Positions 1 through 9,989 of a stretch of DNA of 64,000 nucleotides are shown here, piece by piece; the first letter of the stretch is position 1, and every line of letters starts with the position of its first letter. The notes below the pieces were generated by a model, which saw only the letters and a list, made by a program, of their open reading frames with translations, ran no database searches and was not told the DNA's origin. Source of the DNA: Ancylostoma caninum (taxonomy: Eukaryota; Nematoda; Chromadorea; Rhabditida; Ancylostomatidae); NCBI GenBank assembly GCA_037903475.1, contig JBAJFG010000621.1:124001-188000 (forward strand), written 5' to 3'. Both the position numbers and the translations under genes were made by a program.

Positions 1-1863
1 TAAGTATGTACATCGAAGAATCTTCTGGTTGGAATGTTCATGGATCATATAACGCACAACTGGAATAGATGAGTCAAAAATATGTAGATCAACTACATGT
101 ATAACAGGCCCAGTGACTGTTTCCAGAAAAAATGAGATGCGATTTCTCATCATGTATGAAAAATAGAGAACATTAATCATTTCTTGAAGGGATTATTCAC
201 TGACACCACAGAAAAATATCAGTCATCAGCCACAACTAGTAATTTGTTCTCTTACGTCAACAAATAGATTCACACAAATGTGACGGGCAAATCGTTCTGA
301 CATTCATTGAACAAACCAGTTTGGAATCATTGGCTCATCAAGAATGAAGAAGTGGAGCCGTTTCCGGGACCTTCTACCTCCCCATATATTCAATAAAACC
401 CTTCAATACTGGCCGTGCACAGGAAATCGCTTTTACAGTTTTTTTGAACGGCAAGATGCTGCCGAGTCCGAAAACATTCCCTCAGAATTAGGTGTAGCTT
501 GTGTCGGAGACCTACACAGAATACTACCAGAAGGGAGGCTCACGCCTATGCCGATATAACTCCAATGACGTTCTTTGAAGCTTTCGCCATTGCAGTCGAC
601 CGTTCTGTCAACTTTCGGAGAGTAGCTCTGTGCCACCGTCTAGAATTCTCTATCTCTCGACGCCAAGTACATACTCTATTATTGCTTTATTATGCTATTT
701 TCGAGCATTATCTCGTGACGAGGCAGTGTTTGGGAAAAGTAAGAGCGCAACGCAATTGCGGCATGAGAAAAAGGCACGAAAGGAGTTTCATTTCATGAGA
801 TGGTGCCTTTGATTTGTGAATGGATTTAATCCGGAGGGTTTCCGAAAGATTTTGAAAACGCTGTTTCTATAATTGTACATATTTGGTACACGGAATGACT
901 ACGATATGGGCAGCTCTGAAAATGGGCCAAAAATATCTCAAAAATTGGTTTATGAACAGGTAGGGGCCTGTTATTAGATTGACCTCGATTATTTATTTCC
1001 AATATAATTTTTAAATACTTATTTTTGACAGTTTCTGTTCGAAAATAATTTTCCACGAAGTTCCTTAACAGCTGTGCTCGGCAGTGAAGGCTATGTACGA
1101 TTCCGTGGAGCTCTTTCTATGTACATCGTTTAACAGTACACAGCTCAACACAAGCTTAGAATTCTGCGGAAAAAGAGTGTTGATTTGCTATATTGCCCTA
1201 GGTCTTTTTTATAGCCCAAGCTCTAAGCAGAAGGCCTGAGGACGCAACGAAAAAATTTCACGTGCTAAGATGTTTAGACCTAATTTTAAGTAGCAATGAT
1301 GATGTCTACATGTACGGATGTAGATATTTTTCGTGAAAGTATTCCAGCATTAGTGTACTCATCAATACTTTCTCTGAGGTTTTTTTTGATAAAAGAATAA
1401 TTTTGATTGGAAGCACGTTTTGCATTTTTTTTTCAAAACGGTCGCGAATGGATTGACCGTACGAAACGTGCAATGGCCCGAGGAGCATCAAAATTCTCCA
1501 ACTGGACGGTGAAAGCAAAAGAACAAGGATCACAAATCATGTTCTGCGTTAAAATCAGAGGAATTATGGGCCCATTTCGCAACATCATCAGGGAACACAC
1601 ATGTGTAAGCAATCATTACGTGTCACTCCGCACACAGTAATAAAAAAGCCACGTGGGGAAAGAATTTGTCGGAGCAGAAAAACGGAAGGCATCGCGTGCA
1701 CAATGTGACACCCGGCAGACGCGGAGATGACTCACAATGGGGGTGGCGCTCAGCTTCCTCGTCTCGGCGGCCCCACTACGCTCGCGTCAATATTTTCTAG
1801 TGCGCTTTCAGCGACTCACAAGCCCCTAGGGAGATTAGTAGTAGGGCTGCGTAGAACGCACAG
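1..1863. other. No gene assigned; low-density DNA
   Basis: I recognise no gene or repeat here. An open stretch on the + strand at 1,407-1,640 (77 codons, basic in its first half, with the run GREWIDRTKRAMARGAS) could be an exon or a decayed element. It has no clear splice sites, so I do not call it as a gene. Confidence 0.3.
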
Positions 1864-1986
1864 AATAACGAAGAGTACATATGCGCACAGTTCGAGGGAG
1901 AAGAAGTCGTTTTTGAAGATGATGTTACTGATGATGCTATAGCAGTGGTAGATAACGCTGATCTTCTCATGCAATATATTCTATAA
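1864..1986 (+). CDS. Candidate 3'-terminal exon, acidic C-terminus
   Basis: Seen: an acceptor-like ...ACGCACAG ends at 1,863 and is followed by 40 open codons to TAA at 1,984-1,986. The translation begins NNEEYICAQFEGEE and continues with several acidic residues (EDDVTDD), ending in QYIL. The frame is closed by a TAG just upstream of the acceptor, as expected if the exon begins there. No domain is recognised and upstream exons are not assigned; the basic open stretch at 1,407-1,640 is one possible partner. This could be the end of a host gene or of an unrecognised transposon ORF. Confidence 0.3.
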   Translation, partial: NNEEYICAQFEGEEVVFEDDVTDDAIAVVDNADLLMQYIL

Positions 1987-2250
1987 GATGCTGGATCCGG
2001 AATCACTAAGCAGAGATGAAAAATAAAGAAAAAACCGTCCTTGCTAATGAATGTTTAGTAGTGATAATTTATTAGTGCTAGAATCTAAGAAAATGAAAAA
2101 AAAAACATCCTAGATATCTACGGACTTAGAAATTTCTGCTTAACGCTCACTGGAATGACTCACTATAAAGAGAATCCTCCTATATAAAGACTGGTAAGGG
2201 TCCAGATTTTTCTGGCGTCAGACCACGAGAGTCTTGTACTAAAAAATATT

Positions 2251-2595
2251 ATGCAGTTAATGAATGAACGAAGACAAGCTATGCGTCACGAGTGCAAAAA
2301 TGTCGCAACATTTGACAGCAGCTCGCATCACACAAGAATGCAGTCTTTTGTTAGCAAAACGGGTTGTGGCGCCACATTTTCATCGTTATCAAATTTAATC
2401 GTGCCGGGTGCGCTTTTCACTACCGATAAAATCTGCTTCAGCAAGGTTCACCCGACGGTAAACGGGTCATCTCAGTTGTGGGTAACCTTATTCTCAAACA
2501 TGGTCTCTGTGACGGGATGCTCTCAAGACACAATTACTCCATTCGTAGAATTACAAATTATAAGCTGCAAAGCTTCTCCCACATCGTCTGGATAA
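2251..2595 (+). CDS. Hypothetical 114-aa open reading frame
   Basis: An uninterrupted ATG-to-TAG/TAA frame of 114 codons in DNA where chance frames are usually under 80 codons. The product is Ser/Thr rich with five cysteines (for example SKTGCGATFSSLSN) and has no signal peptide or membrane segment. An acceptor-like ATTATGCAG overlaps the ATG, so it could also be an internal exon. I recognise no family. A chance frame is a real possibility. Confidence 0.2.
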   Translation: MQLMNERRQAMRHECKNVATFDSSSHHTRMQSFVSKTGCGATFSSLSNLIVPGALFTTDKICFSKVHPTVNGSSQLWVTLFSNMVSVTGCSQDTITPFVELQIISCKASPTSSG

Positions 2596-3530
2596 ATAGT
2601 TGTACGTCGTCACAAACATAGGGAAGGAAGACGTGGGCAAAGGTAACTGAAAGATGGCATCCTATCACGCAGAATCAACGAGGTCTCTCAGTTACTTCTT
2701 ATTTCAAAAAAAAAACAGAAAAAATTTATTATTCCTAGAAACAGACGTTTACAGCAGCCGTTAATTTTGGGACAGGTAATCTCGAGTTCAGACAAAAAAA
2801 TGATGTGCTACATTAATCGCAAAAAGTCGTAGCTACCCAATGCATTGATTGTTGGATAAGTCCTGGATGCGAAGCAGAAGTAAACAGCTTATAAGCTCAT
2901 GTGCATGTGGGAACGTCGATAAACGTAGTTAGTACATGCTTGAGGGCCAAACTTGCCCACGAATGGAACAGGCATTCATTTTTACAAATTTAAAGATTAG
3001 TCAATTGCACATTATTTGGATTCATCCATTGCAAAAAAAAAGACTATGCAGTGGTGTTTGTTGTTATTATGTATTATATTTAGCCAATAATTGATGCGAT
3101 AGCGCACACTAAACAGTAAACAAACAACACAACTGGCTACAGAATCGAAGGTGTTGATCGGTCGTAGTGGAACGATGGATTGGATGGAAAAAATGAAGAA
3201 CGGACCAGCAACATGGCTAGAAGCAGAATACAGCTAGTGCATAAAGTGGGTGAATTCAGTTTCTTGTGAATGTATACCAAAAGAAATAGTGGACACAAAA
3301 AAAAACATACCGTTCGAACCTGCATCACAATAACCCACTTGTAGTTTTAGGCAAAAGGGTTATCGGCAAAATTTTGTTCGACAGAGAGGTTTCTGAACGA
3401 AAGGAATTTTTTTACCATTCCAGCTGCCACTGCCTCCCTCATGTTATCGAGACAACGAAAATGTGATAATCAAGGTCAGGTTTCAAACAAACTGCGTATG
3501 ATTCCAAATACTTAGAATAGTAAAAAAACG
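2596..3530. other. Nothing recognised
   Basis: AT-rich DNA with poly(A) runs. I see no convincing exon, repeat or RNA gene. Confidence 0.3.
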
Positions 3531-3975
3531 CTTGAAGCATTCTGGATTTCTGTACGCAATCCTAGAATGAATAACAGAAATGAGCATTTATCGATAACCA
3601 GTGAGCTGATGCCGTTCATACCATTGTGTGAGATATGAGATATTTATATGATTGTCACCGATCAGCTCATGCACAACCGCTGAGCAACACTCAGTCGTCC
3701 GCTGGTGACAATCGTGTATAGTAGTGTGCGGAAAAACATCCCGCGTATTGGTGGAACACCGGTATTGGTGGAACACCGAACTCCTCTTTACAGTCGGTAC
3801 TCATGGTTATCTGCCCGGAATGAGTTGAATGTGCAGGTCAGAAGAGGTGTTTGATGGGTTAGAGCACAGATTCAAAGAAATTGATCCACTTTCAGGCCTT
3901 GAAAACGACTTTCTGTCGAAACGTCGGCCAATAAAGGTGTTCCTATAACAACCTGTATGGCAGAAAAAACATTGA
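3531..3975 (+). mobile_element. Penelope-like element, 3' end fragment
   Basis: The first ~100 nt translate as LEAFWISVRNPRMNNRNEHL..., which matches, residue for residue in most places, the reading LEAFWISARNPRMNNRNEH of the second PLE in this window (minus strand, 22.9 kb; plus strand, 53.3 kb). From knowledge of the family, this type of sequence is the C-terminal tail of the GIY-YIG endonuclease domain of Penelope-like retroelements. After ~230 nt of decayed sequence comes a small stem-loop followed by CGAAACGTCGG (3,895-3,930), also found downstream of the other copy. RT and most of the endonuclease are absent, so this is a 5'-truncated insertion. Confidence 0.6.
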
Positions 3976-4708
3976 AGATATCAATACTTAGAATAGTATT
4001 CTTGTATTGTACAATATGTAGTAAAGAGCTAGGAACCGCTTCTATCTATATGTAAAGTTTTTATTTCACTAACTGTTAAGTGATATAATGCACGGCACAC
4101 AATTCAAGGATTTCTTTGAACGCAAATTCCACTTGATATGCTGCCCTTTTAGATCTTGAACTTCATGTTTTGAAGAAATTTTCATAGCAACAAGGAAATT
4201 CTTACTGCTAACCTCAATTTAGCATAGCGCTTTTTGGAATCCGTTGAATCTACCTATCACATGTTGTTATTACATGTTGAGATGGGAGCCTTCAAGATGT
4301 AAAATGACATTTAATTTCTAACAGCAAATGAGAGAAATTCGAGGAACAAATAGCAACACGGTTGGTAATAGGTGATGCCGGTAGCAACCCGCCGAGACAC
4401 ATCGCTCACGCATTCGGGAGGTCCAACGTATCGGCGTAACAGACGCGGTCGCGCGAGATAACAAATGCTAGACAGCACATCGATTGCTTTGGATTTCTAA
4501 CCATGCTCCCCTCTCCGTCTCACCCCCCCCCTCCACCCCCGCCATTCTCGAATATATCGATGCTGGAGGGCCTATCTACTGACCAAGAAGAGAATGTGAT
4601 TTCCTTGGTCAGCTATTTCTAATAGATGTCACGGTAAAAGTATTCTACTGTGTAAGAGACGATGAATATAATGTCTAGTAGAAGTTATTGTAAGTCTGCT
4701 AATCTCAC
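3976..4708. other. Nothing recognised
   Basis: AT-rich, with a pyrimidine-rich patch near 4,520-4,545. No gene or repeat boundary could be identified. Confidence 0.3.
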
Positions 4709-4808
4709 CTGGAATCAGGCGACGAGTTTGTGAATGTGACTCGTTAAGCTCGTCTGCAGAAATATCAGAAGCGATGTTTCTTGTAGTTCCTTTGCGGTTT
4801 ATTCTTTT
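4709..4808 (-). CDS. Candidate internal exon, unidentified gene
   Basis: On the minus strand a strong acceptor (TATTTATTTCAG) precedes a 100-nt segment that ends in a near-consensus donor (CCAG/GTGAGATTAG). The open frame reads KRINRKGTTRNIASDISADE and continues to QTRRLIP without a stop. Both splice sites are good by nematode standards. I found neither the previous nor the next exon, and the family is unknown. It lies 96 bp from the start of a gene on the other strand, so the two would be divergent. Confidence 0.3.
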
Positions 4809-4903
4809 CTGAAATAAATAGTAGTTAAATGTATTAGAGAATACACCGGTAAGAAGGTGAGCCAGCGTACGAAGTATAAAAGTCATTAAGTGTACGCAGC
4901 CTT

Positions 4904-5551
4904 ATGAAAAGGAAGAAAATTTTTGATGAATTTGCCAAAGAGGAGGAAGGTTCACTATAATCAGAAAGAGTAGCTCTGGCTTGTTATCACTTCCAAAAGT
5001 AGCAAGTGCCGAGGGCATAGTTCAACCGAAAATTGCATTTGCGTGTGGCATTTGTATACAAGGGCCATATGGTGCGATTGCTTTTAATCGAAAACTTGAT
5101 TTGGTTCGCAAATGGTTCTGCCATTTTCATAGGTGAAAAATGTAGGTCAGCACTAAGTTTCCAATTTTTGAAGTTTTCAAGTTTTGCAGTAGTCTAGCAA
5201 CGTTCCTCTTAGAGTTCTGAATAGCTCTTAGATGTGCTCTATGACCTTTTGCCATTAGATTATCGCAACAGAAGCATTAGATCCAGCGATTCGTCGCTGT
5301 TGTTGCAAAAATCAGTGATGCTATGTCAGGAACACAAGCGCTTAATATCTAAAGGGACCAGCTTCGATGTCCATGCGCAAGTTTTAAATATACAACAGGA
5401 TTTCATCACTTATCCACGGGGTGAGCGGCTGATCAGCAGGACCTACCTAACATTATTTTCTAACGACGAGAAAAACATCAACAATTTTCAAACATCAGCT
5501 TGGCAGAAGCAGCTGCGACACTTAATTCGAGGAGTGGCAGAGAAATACTAG
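4904..5551 (+). CDS. Two-exon gene, unidentified 121-aa protein
   Basis: Model: exon 1 4,904-4,949, intron 4,950-5,231 (282 nt, GT...CTCTTAG), exon 2 5,232-5,551. Exon 1 starts at ATG (MKRKKIFDEFAKEEE) and ends in phase 1; exon 2 opens with the two nucleotides needed to finish the codon (Asp) and runs 105 codons to TAG. The phase match and the long exon 2 frame support the model. An acceptor-like TGTACGCAG lies 4 nt before the ATG, a usual place for spliced-leader addition. The product is charged and cytosolic-looking: no signal peptide or membrane helix, and a C-terminal stretch SAWQKQLRHLIRGVAEKY that looks helical. I do not recognise the family. It lies outside the visible palindrome, so its mate, if any, would be beyond the right edge. 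Confidence 0.45.
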
Positions 5552-6097
5552 TACACAAAGGGGTAGTAGATGAATGCTGGACGACCGAGAAGGAATGAGA
5601 GTAGAGTGAATTGCCTCGTCCTGGTGCTTAGAAGAGAAAGAATAAGGATACAGAGAACCCGACCTGCTGACTGATCAGCAGTTCACTCTAGAAGTAGGAC
5701 GGAACTGAAGACATTTATACAAATGCTCGCCTTGACGAAAAAAATGTGAAAAGTAACGCTAATCAAGAAAAAATGGTGATAAATGCAGGTGGAGGAGGAG
5801 ACTGATAGCGGACCAGGGAATCATGACCAGGAAAAACCTATGGACGACGATGATGCTGGCAACACATGGCGAACACAGCGTAACGACGTCATGGCTACGA
5901 AAAACCAATAGAGCACCAGTTGGTGCCTGTTTTTGTCTTCGAATGACGTGTGGTATGTACGTGCTCGCCCATTCCATCCGTGTTACTATGTATTCAGGGA
6001 CTATTTACTGCTGATATGTCACGATGGATAGGTTTTGTCGGTTCGAGAGTTACCTGCATCCAAATGGATCTATATCGTTGAAAAGTACTAAATTAAA
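5552..6097. other. Nothing recognised
   Basis: Overlapping short frames on both strands near 5,760-6,010 look like chance frames. No splice-bounded exon seen. Confidence 0.3.
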
Positions 6098-6481
6098 TCA
6101 AAATTCAAGATTATTTGTCCTGGAGCCAAGATTGTTCCAGCTTTCGGGAATCAGCAGAGGAAAGCAGAGGAGACCTCTGTCAGTCACATGATCTGGGAAA
6201 TAGTGGGAAAACACAAATGTGTCGCCCACTTCCTGGAGGAAAACGAAAGCCACAGGAAAACAGCAAATGGAGAGGGCTTCACTGGCCACACCACATGTTT
6301 TTCGACCGGGCTCCACGACATCAATGAGCAAAAAACAAGGAAGAATCGACGGAGTACTATTTCTCTTTACTAGATCGTTGAAATAAGCACAGGCGACAAA
6401 ATGATGAATAATTTTTGAGTAATCCATATTCATAATTTTCTTCCAAAAACTATATACATCGGCAAACAACTGAATGATCAT
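6098..6481 (-). CDS. Hypothetical 127-aa open reading frame
   Basis: A 127-codon ATG-to-TGA frame on the minus strand. The middle is hydrophobic and cysteine-containing (CCFPVAFVFLQEVG) and could span a membrane. It abuts the foldback element at 6,506-6,905, so it may belong to a decayed mobile element rather than to a host gene. No family recognised. Confidence 0.18.
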   Translation of the reverse strand: MIIQLFADVYSFWKKIMNMDYSKIIHHFVACAYFNDLVKRNSTPSILPCFLLIDVVEPGRKTCGVASEALSICCFPVAFVFLQEVGDTFVFSHYFPDHVTDRGLLCFPLLIPESWNNLGSRTNNLEF

Positions 6482-6505
6482 TCAAATTACAATACTGTGT
6501 ATTAT

Positions 6506-6905
6506 GTCAGCAAGGTTTGTTAGATGGACAGATTCATCCCTCAGTCCGACGTTTCGACTCAATCGTCGTTCCTGGAGGCCTGAAAGTGGCTCAGTTTCTA
6601 TCTTTGTTCCAGACCGCCAAACGTCTTCTGAAGTGCCAGACTTTGCGTTTGATATCTCACTCGTCCGCAACGACAGTCACGAGTGCGGACTATTCCGTAA
6701 CAACGGCGAATTCAGAGTGGATTCATCATTTGTCCTGGATGCCTTTCTAGGAGGCAAACTTGGAAGAAGGTAGAAAACAGAATGGAAGGAGGCGGTCTCG
6801 GACGCAGATAAAAACTGTGAGCCACTTTTACCCCGACGAAGATGATGATTGAGTCGAAACGTCAGGCTGATAAATAAACATGTCCACTCAGGTAACCTTG
6901 CTGGC
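6506..6905. repeat. Foldback element with ~113-bp inverted arms
   Basis: The arms are 6,506-6,618 and 6,791-6,905 (reverse complement), roughly 70-80% similar by eye, with ~170 bp between. Each arm carries GACGTTTCGACTCAATC or its complement, which resembles the CGAAACGTC motif at the 3' end of the PLE copies in this window. This could be two PLE ends in inverted orientation or an independent foldback MITE that shares the motif. Confidence 0.55.
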
Positions 6906-7818
6906 ACAATAATAATTTGAAAGAGCACATACAAAATGCCAAGGTTCAAAGAAGAAGGAACACAGAAGTTGACAAATAGCAGAGTAACCCAGGTTTTTTT
7001 CCAGAAAGCACAATCCCTATGCGTTGGAGTCATGGTTGTAATTGATGTCGTTTCTGAAGGAAAAAAAAAACACTATTTCGATGCTCACTGAGAACCGCAC
7101 GAACGTATGATTCAAACTATATTACTTCTCCGCTCTGTAGTCTACTCTTTCCCAGTGTAACCTTCACCAACATTTCAAGTATAGCTGTTAACATAAGTTC
7201 CTGGGCTTTGTTTTTCCGATGAGTTCTCTCCATCTACATATTTTTTATCCCTCAGGTATAAATCATGATTGGGAACCACGGATCTCCCCCCTTGGAGGCT
7301 TACAGGGAATACAGGGGATAACCGATTCGCTGCGAAGCTATGTGGCGCGACCCTGGGTGGGGGTTGATCGCGGACCAGCAGCAGCCATGCACTTGTGCTG
7401 CGACGCGGTTCGATCTAGGGGATGGATCACTTAGTTCTGCAGCGTTGGACTTGATTCGTGCGGCCGACGTATAGGTATGAGCATGCACTCACGCGTGTGG
7501 GTGTGCCAAAGCTTATTTGTAGGCTGTGCCCTGCACATTTGATAAAAGCCCGCATTCTAACGACTGGGAAGCGCATGAGAGGCGATTAGGGGCCTCCTCT
7601 AACAGATAAGTCCCCTGTCCACTCCAAAGGTGGGAAATCCCTGCCCTTTTGCGATTCCGGCGTCAGACTACGCAAGTCGGCCGAGGAACTCCACGTCGCA
7701 TGAGAAGAAATTCATGGATTGTGCTGTTAAAGGAACTGTAGAAAAAAGCTAGGGCGTACCCCGGAGGCACGCGCTTCACCAATGTAGTCCGGGTGTTGCG
7801 AAAAACAGACAAGGACTA
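6906..7818 (+). other. Probable 5' leader of the RTE element
   Basis: No host gene. From ~7,270 the sequence becomes GC-richer and leads without a visible break into the RTE endonuclease frame. I read it as the 5' untranslated leader of that LINE, but I cannot fix the exact 5' end. Confidence 0.35.
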
Positions 7819-8690
7819 ATGGCCCTCAAAGGCTACTCAAGCAAGCGGAAGAATAGCACGATCCGTCTAGGCTCGATGAATGTCGGGACGTTGACAAGGA
7901 GAAGCCGAGTACTCGCTGATACGTTGAAGAAGCGCGGAGTCGACATCGTTTGTGTACGGGGAACGAAGTGAAAGGAGCGAAGGCGCGCGATATTGGCGAC
8001 GGTCATAAGCTCATATATAATGACAGAACATCTGGCGAAATGGAGTTAGAATCATCGTCAGCGAATCACCGGCGTTCAACGCATCGCCGACCGTCCCATG
8101 TCTATCAAAACACACTGCGAGTTGTATGTGCTTACGCGCCACACTGCGGATGTACTGACGGCATGAAGGAGTGTTTCTACCGCGATCTTGAAGCACTCAC
8201 GCAAGAGTTTGGAGAAAATGAAAGCCTTATAATTGGCGGTGACTTCAATGTCGGATCTAGTAGATATGGCAATGAGAGGTAGCACGGCGGTCGAGGCTAT
8301 GGCACGCGAAACGGAGGAGGGGAAATGCCCCTCAATTACGCTGAAGCTGCGGAATTGGCCATGGTGAACACGTTCTTCAAGGAGAAAGATGAACAACTCA
8401 TTACATACCGCAGTGGAGGGGTTGCGACGCAAATTGACTACATGCTAGTGCGACGCAAGGAGCTGAAGAGTAGCATTATGCCAAAGTGATACCCTCGGAT
8501 AGTATAGCGTCACAGCATCGTCTTCTTGTCATGGACATACGCCTTGAACATCGACGCCCTGTGCAATCGGTGGTTTCGCTGCAGCGAATCAAACGATGGA
8601 AAATGACGGAGCATGAGGCAGAATTGCAAGCTGTGATCAAGGCTGCAGTAAGTGCTGAACATTCCAGAGTCGCCAACACGAAATACTCAG
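7819..8690 (+). pseudogene. RTE-type LINE, endonuclease domain, broken
   Basis: The translation from ATG 7,819 gives RLGSMNVGTLTRRSRVLADT and, after frame changes, VVCAYAPH, LIIGGDFNVG, TQIDYMLVRRKEL and SQHRLLVMDI. These are the successive signatures of the APE-like endonuclease of RTE retrotransposons: a GDFN core, a D-Y pair and a terminal SxH motif. The element would copy itself by target-primed reverse transcription. It is dead: a frame loss at ~7,970 follows the position of the catalytic Glu motif (read here as GTK), and there is a stop just after the GDFN region. The rest of the element, the reverse transcriptase, resumes at ~11,282 after two nested insertions. In annotated nematode genomes such domains are often mislabelled as craniofacial development protein 2-like. 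Confidence 0.8.
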
Positions 8691-9041
8691 ACAATTTCGG
8701 GGGTAAATCCCGTTCCAAACGAGCGGGGGGGGGACGAGGGTCGCGACGAGCGTTTGGGTGTTTCGCCCGAGAAGTAGTCGCGTTCAGGCCGCTGTAGGGC
8801 CGCTGAAAACGAGGCTTGCATTCCTATCCGCCCGAGTACTGTCCGCGTTGAGGCCGCCATGAGCCCGCAAACCACCAGGTGCTACTGCTCCTAATCCAGC
8901 GCACAAAGCGGTATTCTTCACAATTACCGGTCAGCTGGACGCCGGCACCGTGATAACCTCTGGCAGCTTGGTCACTGCTTGGGCACAGTCTCGCACGGAA
9001 GATCTCAGGGTTCGAAGCTATTGTGGATCCAACGTGACCCA
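8691..9041. other. Interrupted RTE linker, GC-rich filler
   Basis: The RTE frame is lost after ~8,690. GC-rich DNA with TTCAGGCCGCT-type motifs follows; the same motif recurs at 9,969, on the other side of the MITE. This suggests one host sequence split by the MITE. No gene seen. Confidence 0.35.
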
Positions 9042-9707
9042 CCGCTCAGAACCCCAAAAACAAGTTGCCGGCCCAGCTTTGCCCAAAAACAACTTGCAAA
9101 CAAGCTTTTAACTAGCAAATCGTTGTCGACAAGTTTGACGTCATCATGCCACCCAAAACCAAGTTGTCGACAAGCTTTTCTCCCGATAATTTGTTGACAA
9201 GGAACAGAAGAAACAAGTTGTCGACCAGCTTTTCCAAAAAGCAACTTGCAAGCAAGCTTTCGGCGGAAAAAGTTGCTGACAAGCTTTTACCTGAACAACC
9301 TGTCGACGAGAGAGAGTCATGTTCCCATACCCGCGTAGCATACGATGCAACCATTGAGGACACCAGGGCAATGGTTGCTATGTTACAGTTCTAAGAGGGA
9401 GTCTGCTTCCTAATGAAGGACTATTGTGCAAGCCTCCTCATCCACAGGTCCTAACCTGGGCAATTTTGTAGCGTAGAGCCGACATATTGTCAGTAAAGAA
9501 CGGGTCAAGAACAAATTCATACAGTCGACCACTTGTCGGCGGAAAAGAGAGAAAACAAGTTGTGGACAAGCTTTTGGGCGGACAACTTGTCGACAAGGAA
9601 GTGCAAAACCAAGTTGTCGACAAGTTTCTGGAGAAGCAAGTTTCAGATGCGATCAAATACTTGCTCGCCATAGCTTGTCGACAAGTTGTTTTTGGGGTTC
9701 TGAGCGG
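9042..9707. mobile_element. MITE full of CAAGTTGTCGACAAG motifs
   Basis: Terminal inverted repeats of ~26 bp, CCGCTCAGAACCCCAAAAAC at the left and its complement at the right end. Inside are about 15 degenerate copies of a near-palindrome, CAAGTTGTCGACAAGCTTTT, in both orientations at a spacing of roughly 30-45 bp. There is no transposase frame. Target duplication is not clear. Related elements in this window share the CTCAGAA terminus and CAAGTTG motif (12.55, 16.82 and 23.96 kb). Confidence 0.6.
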
Positions 9708-9989
9708 AGTATAAAAGCAACACAAATATGCAAATTCTTTCAAAATTACGAAAGGATGGTTGTTTGCAAGTCGTATCCATAGTTTCGTAGTGCTAGCCTT
9801 CTTCTATTACTGAAAGGATTCCATTCTTTATGAATGACTGAGAGTCCGCTGCTTTATCCACTAGGCATTCCATACAGGTGTTGCCTCCATCCTTTATCAC
9901 GTGCGTACTACCACCAACCAACCATTCCGACCGAGCCATTTCCCTATTGAGCCGAAATATGTAGTCGTTCAGGCCGCTTTTTGGAGATA
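9708..9989. other. Short spacer between MITE and mariner
   Basis: No gene. It ends in GGAGATA, with the TA at 9,988-9,989 serving as mariner target site. Confidence 0.4.

Noticed and set aside
3895..3932. Canonical hammerhead ribozyme
   Set aside because: Core positions differ from the consensus and stems cannot be formed around a proper catalytic core; kept only as a resemblance.
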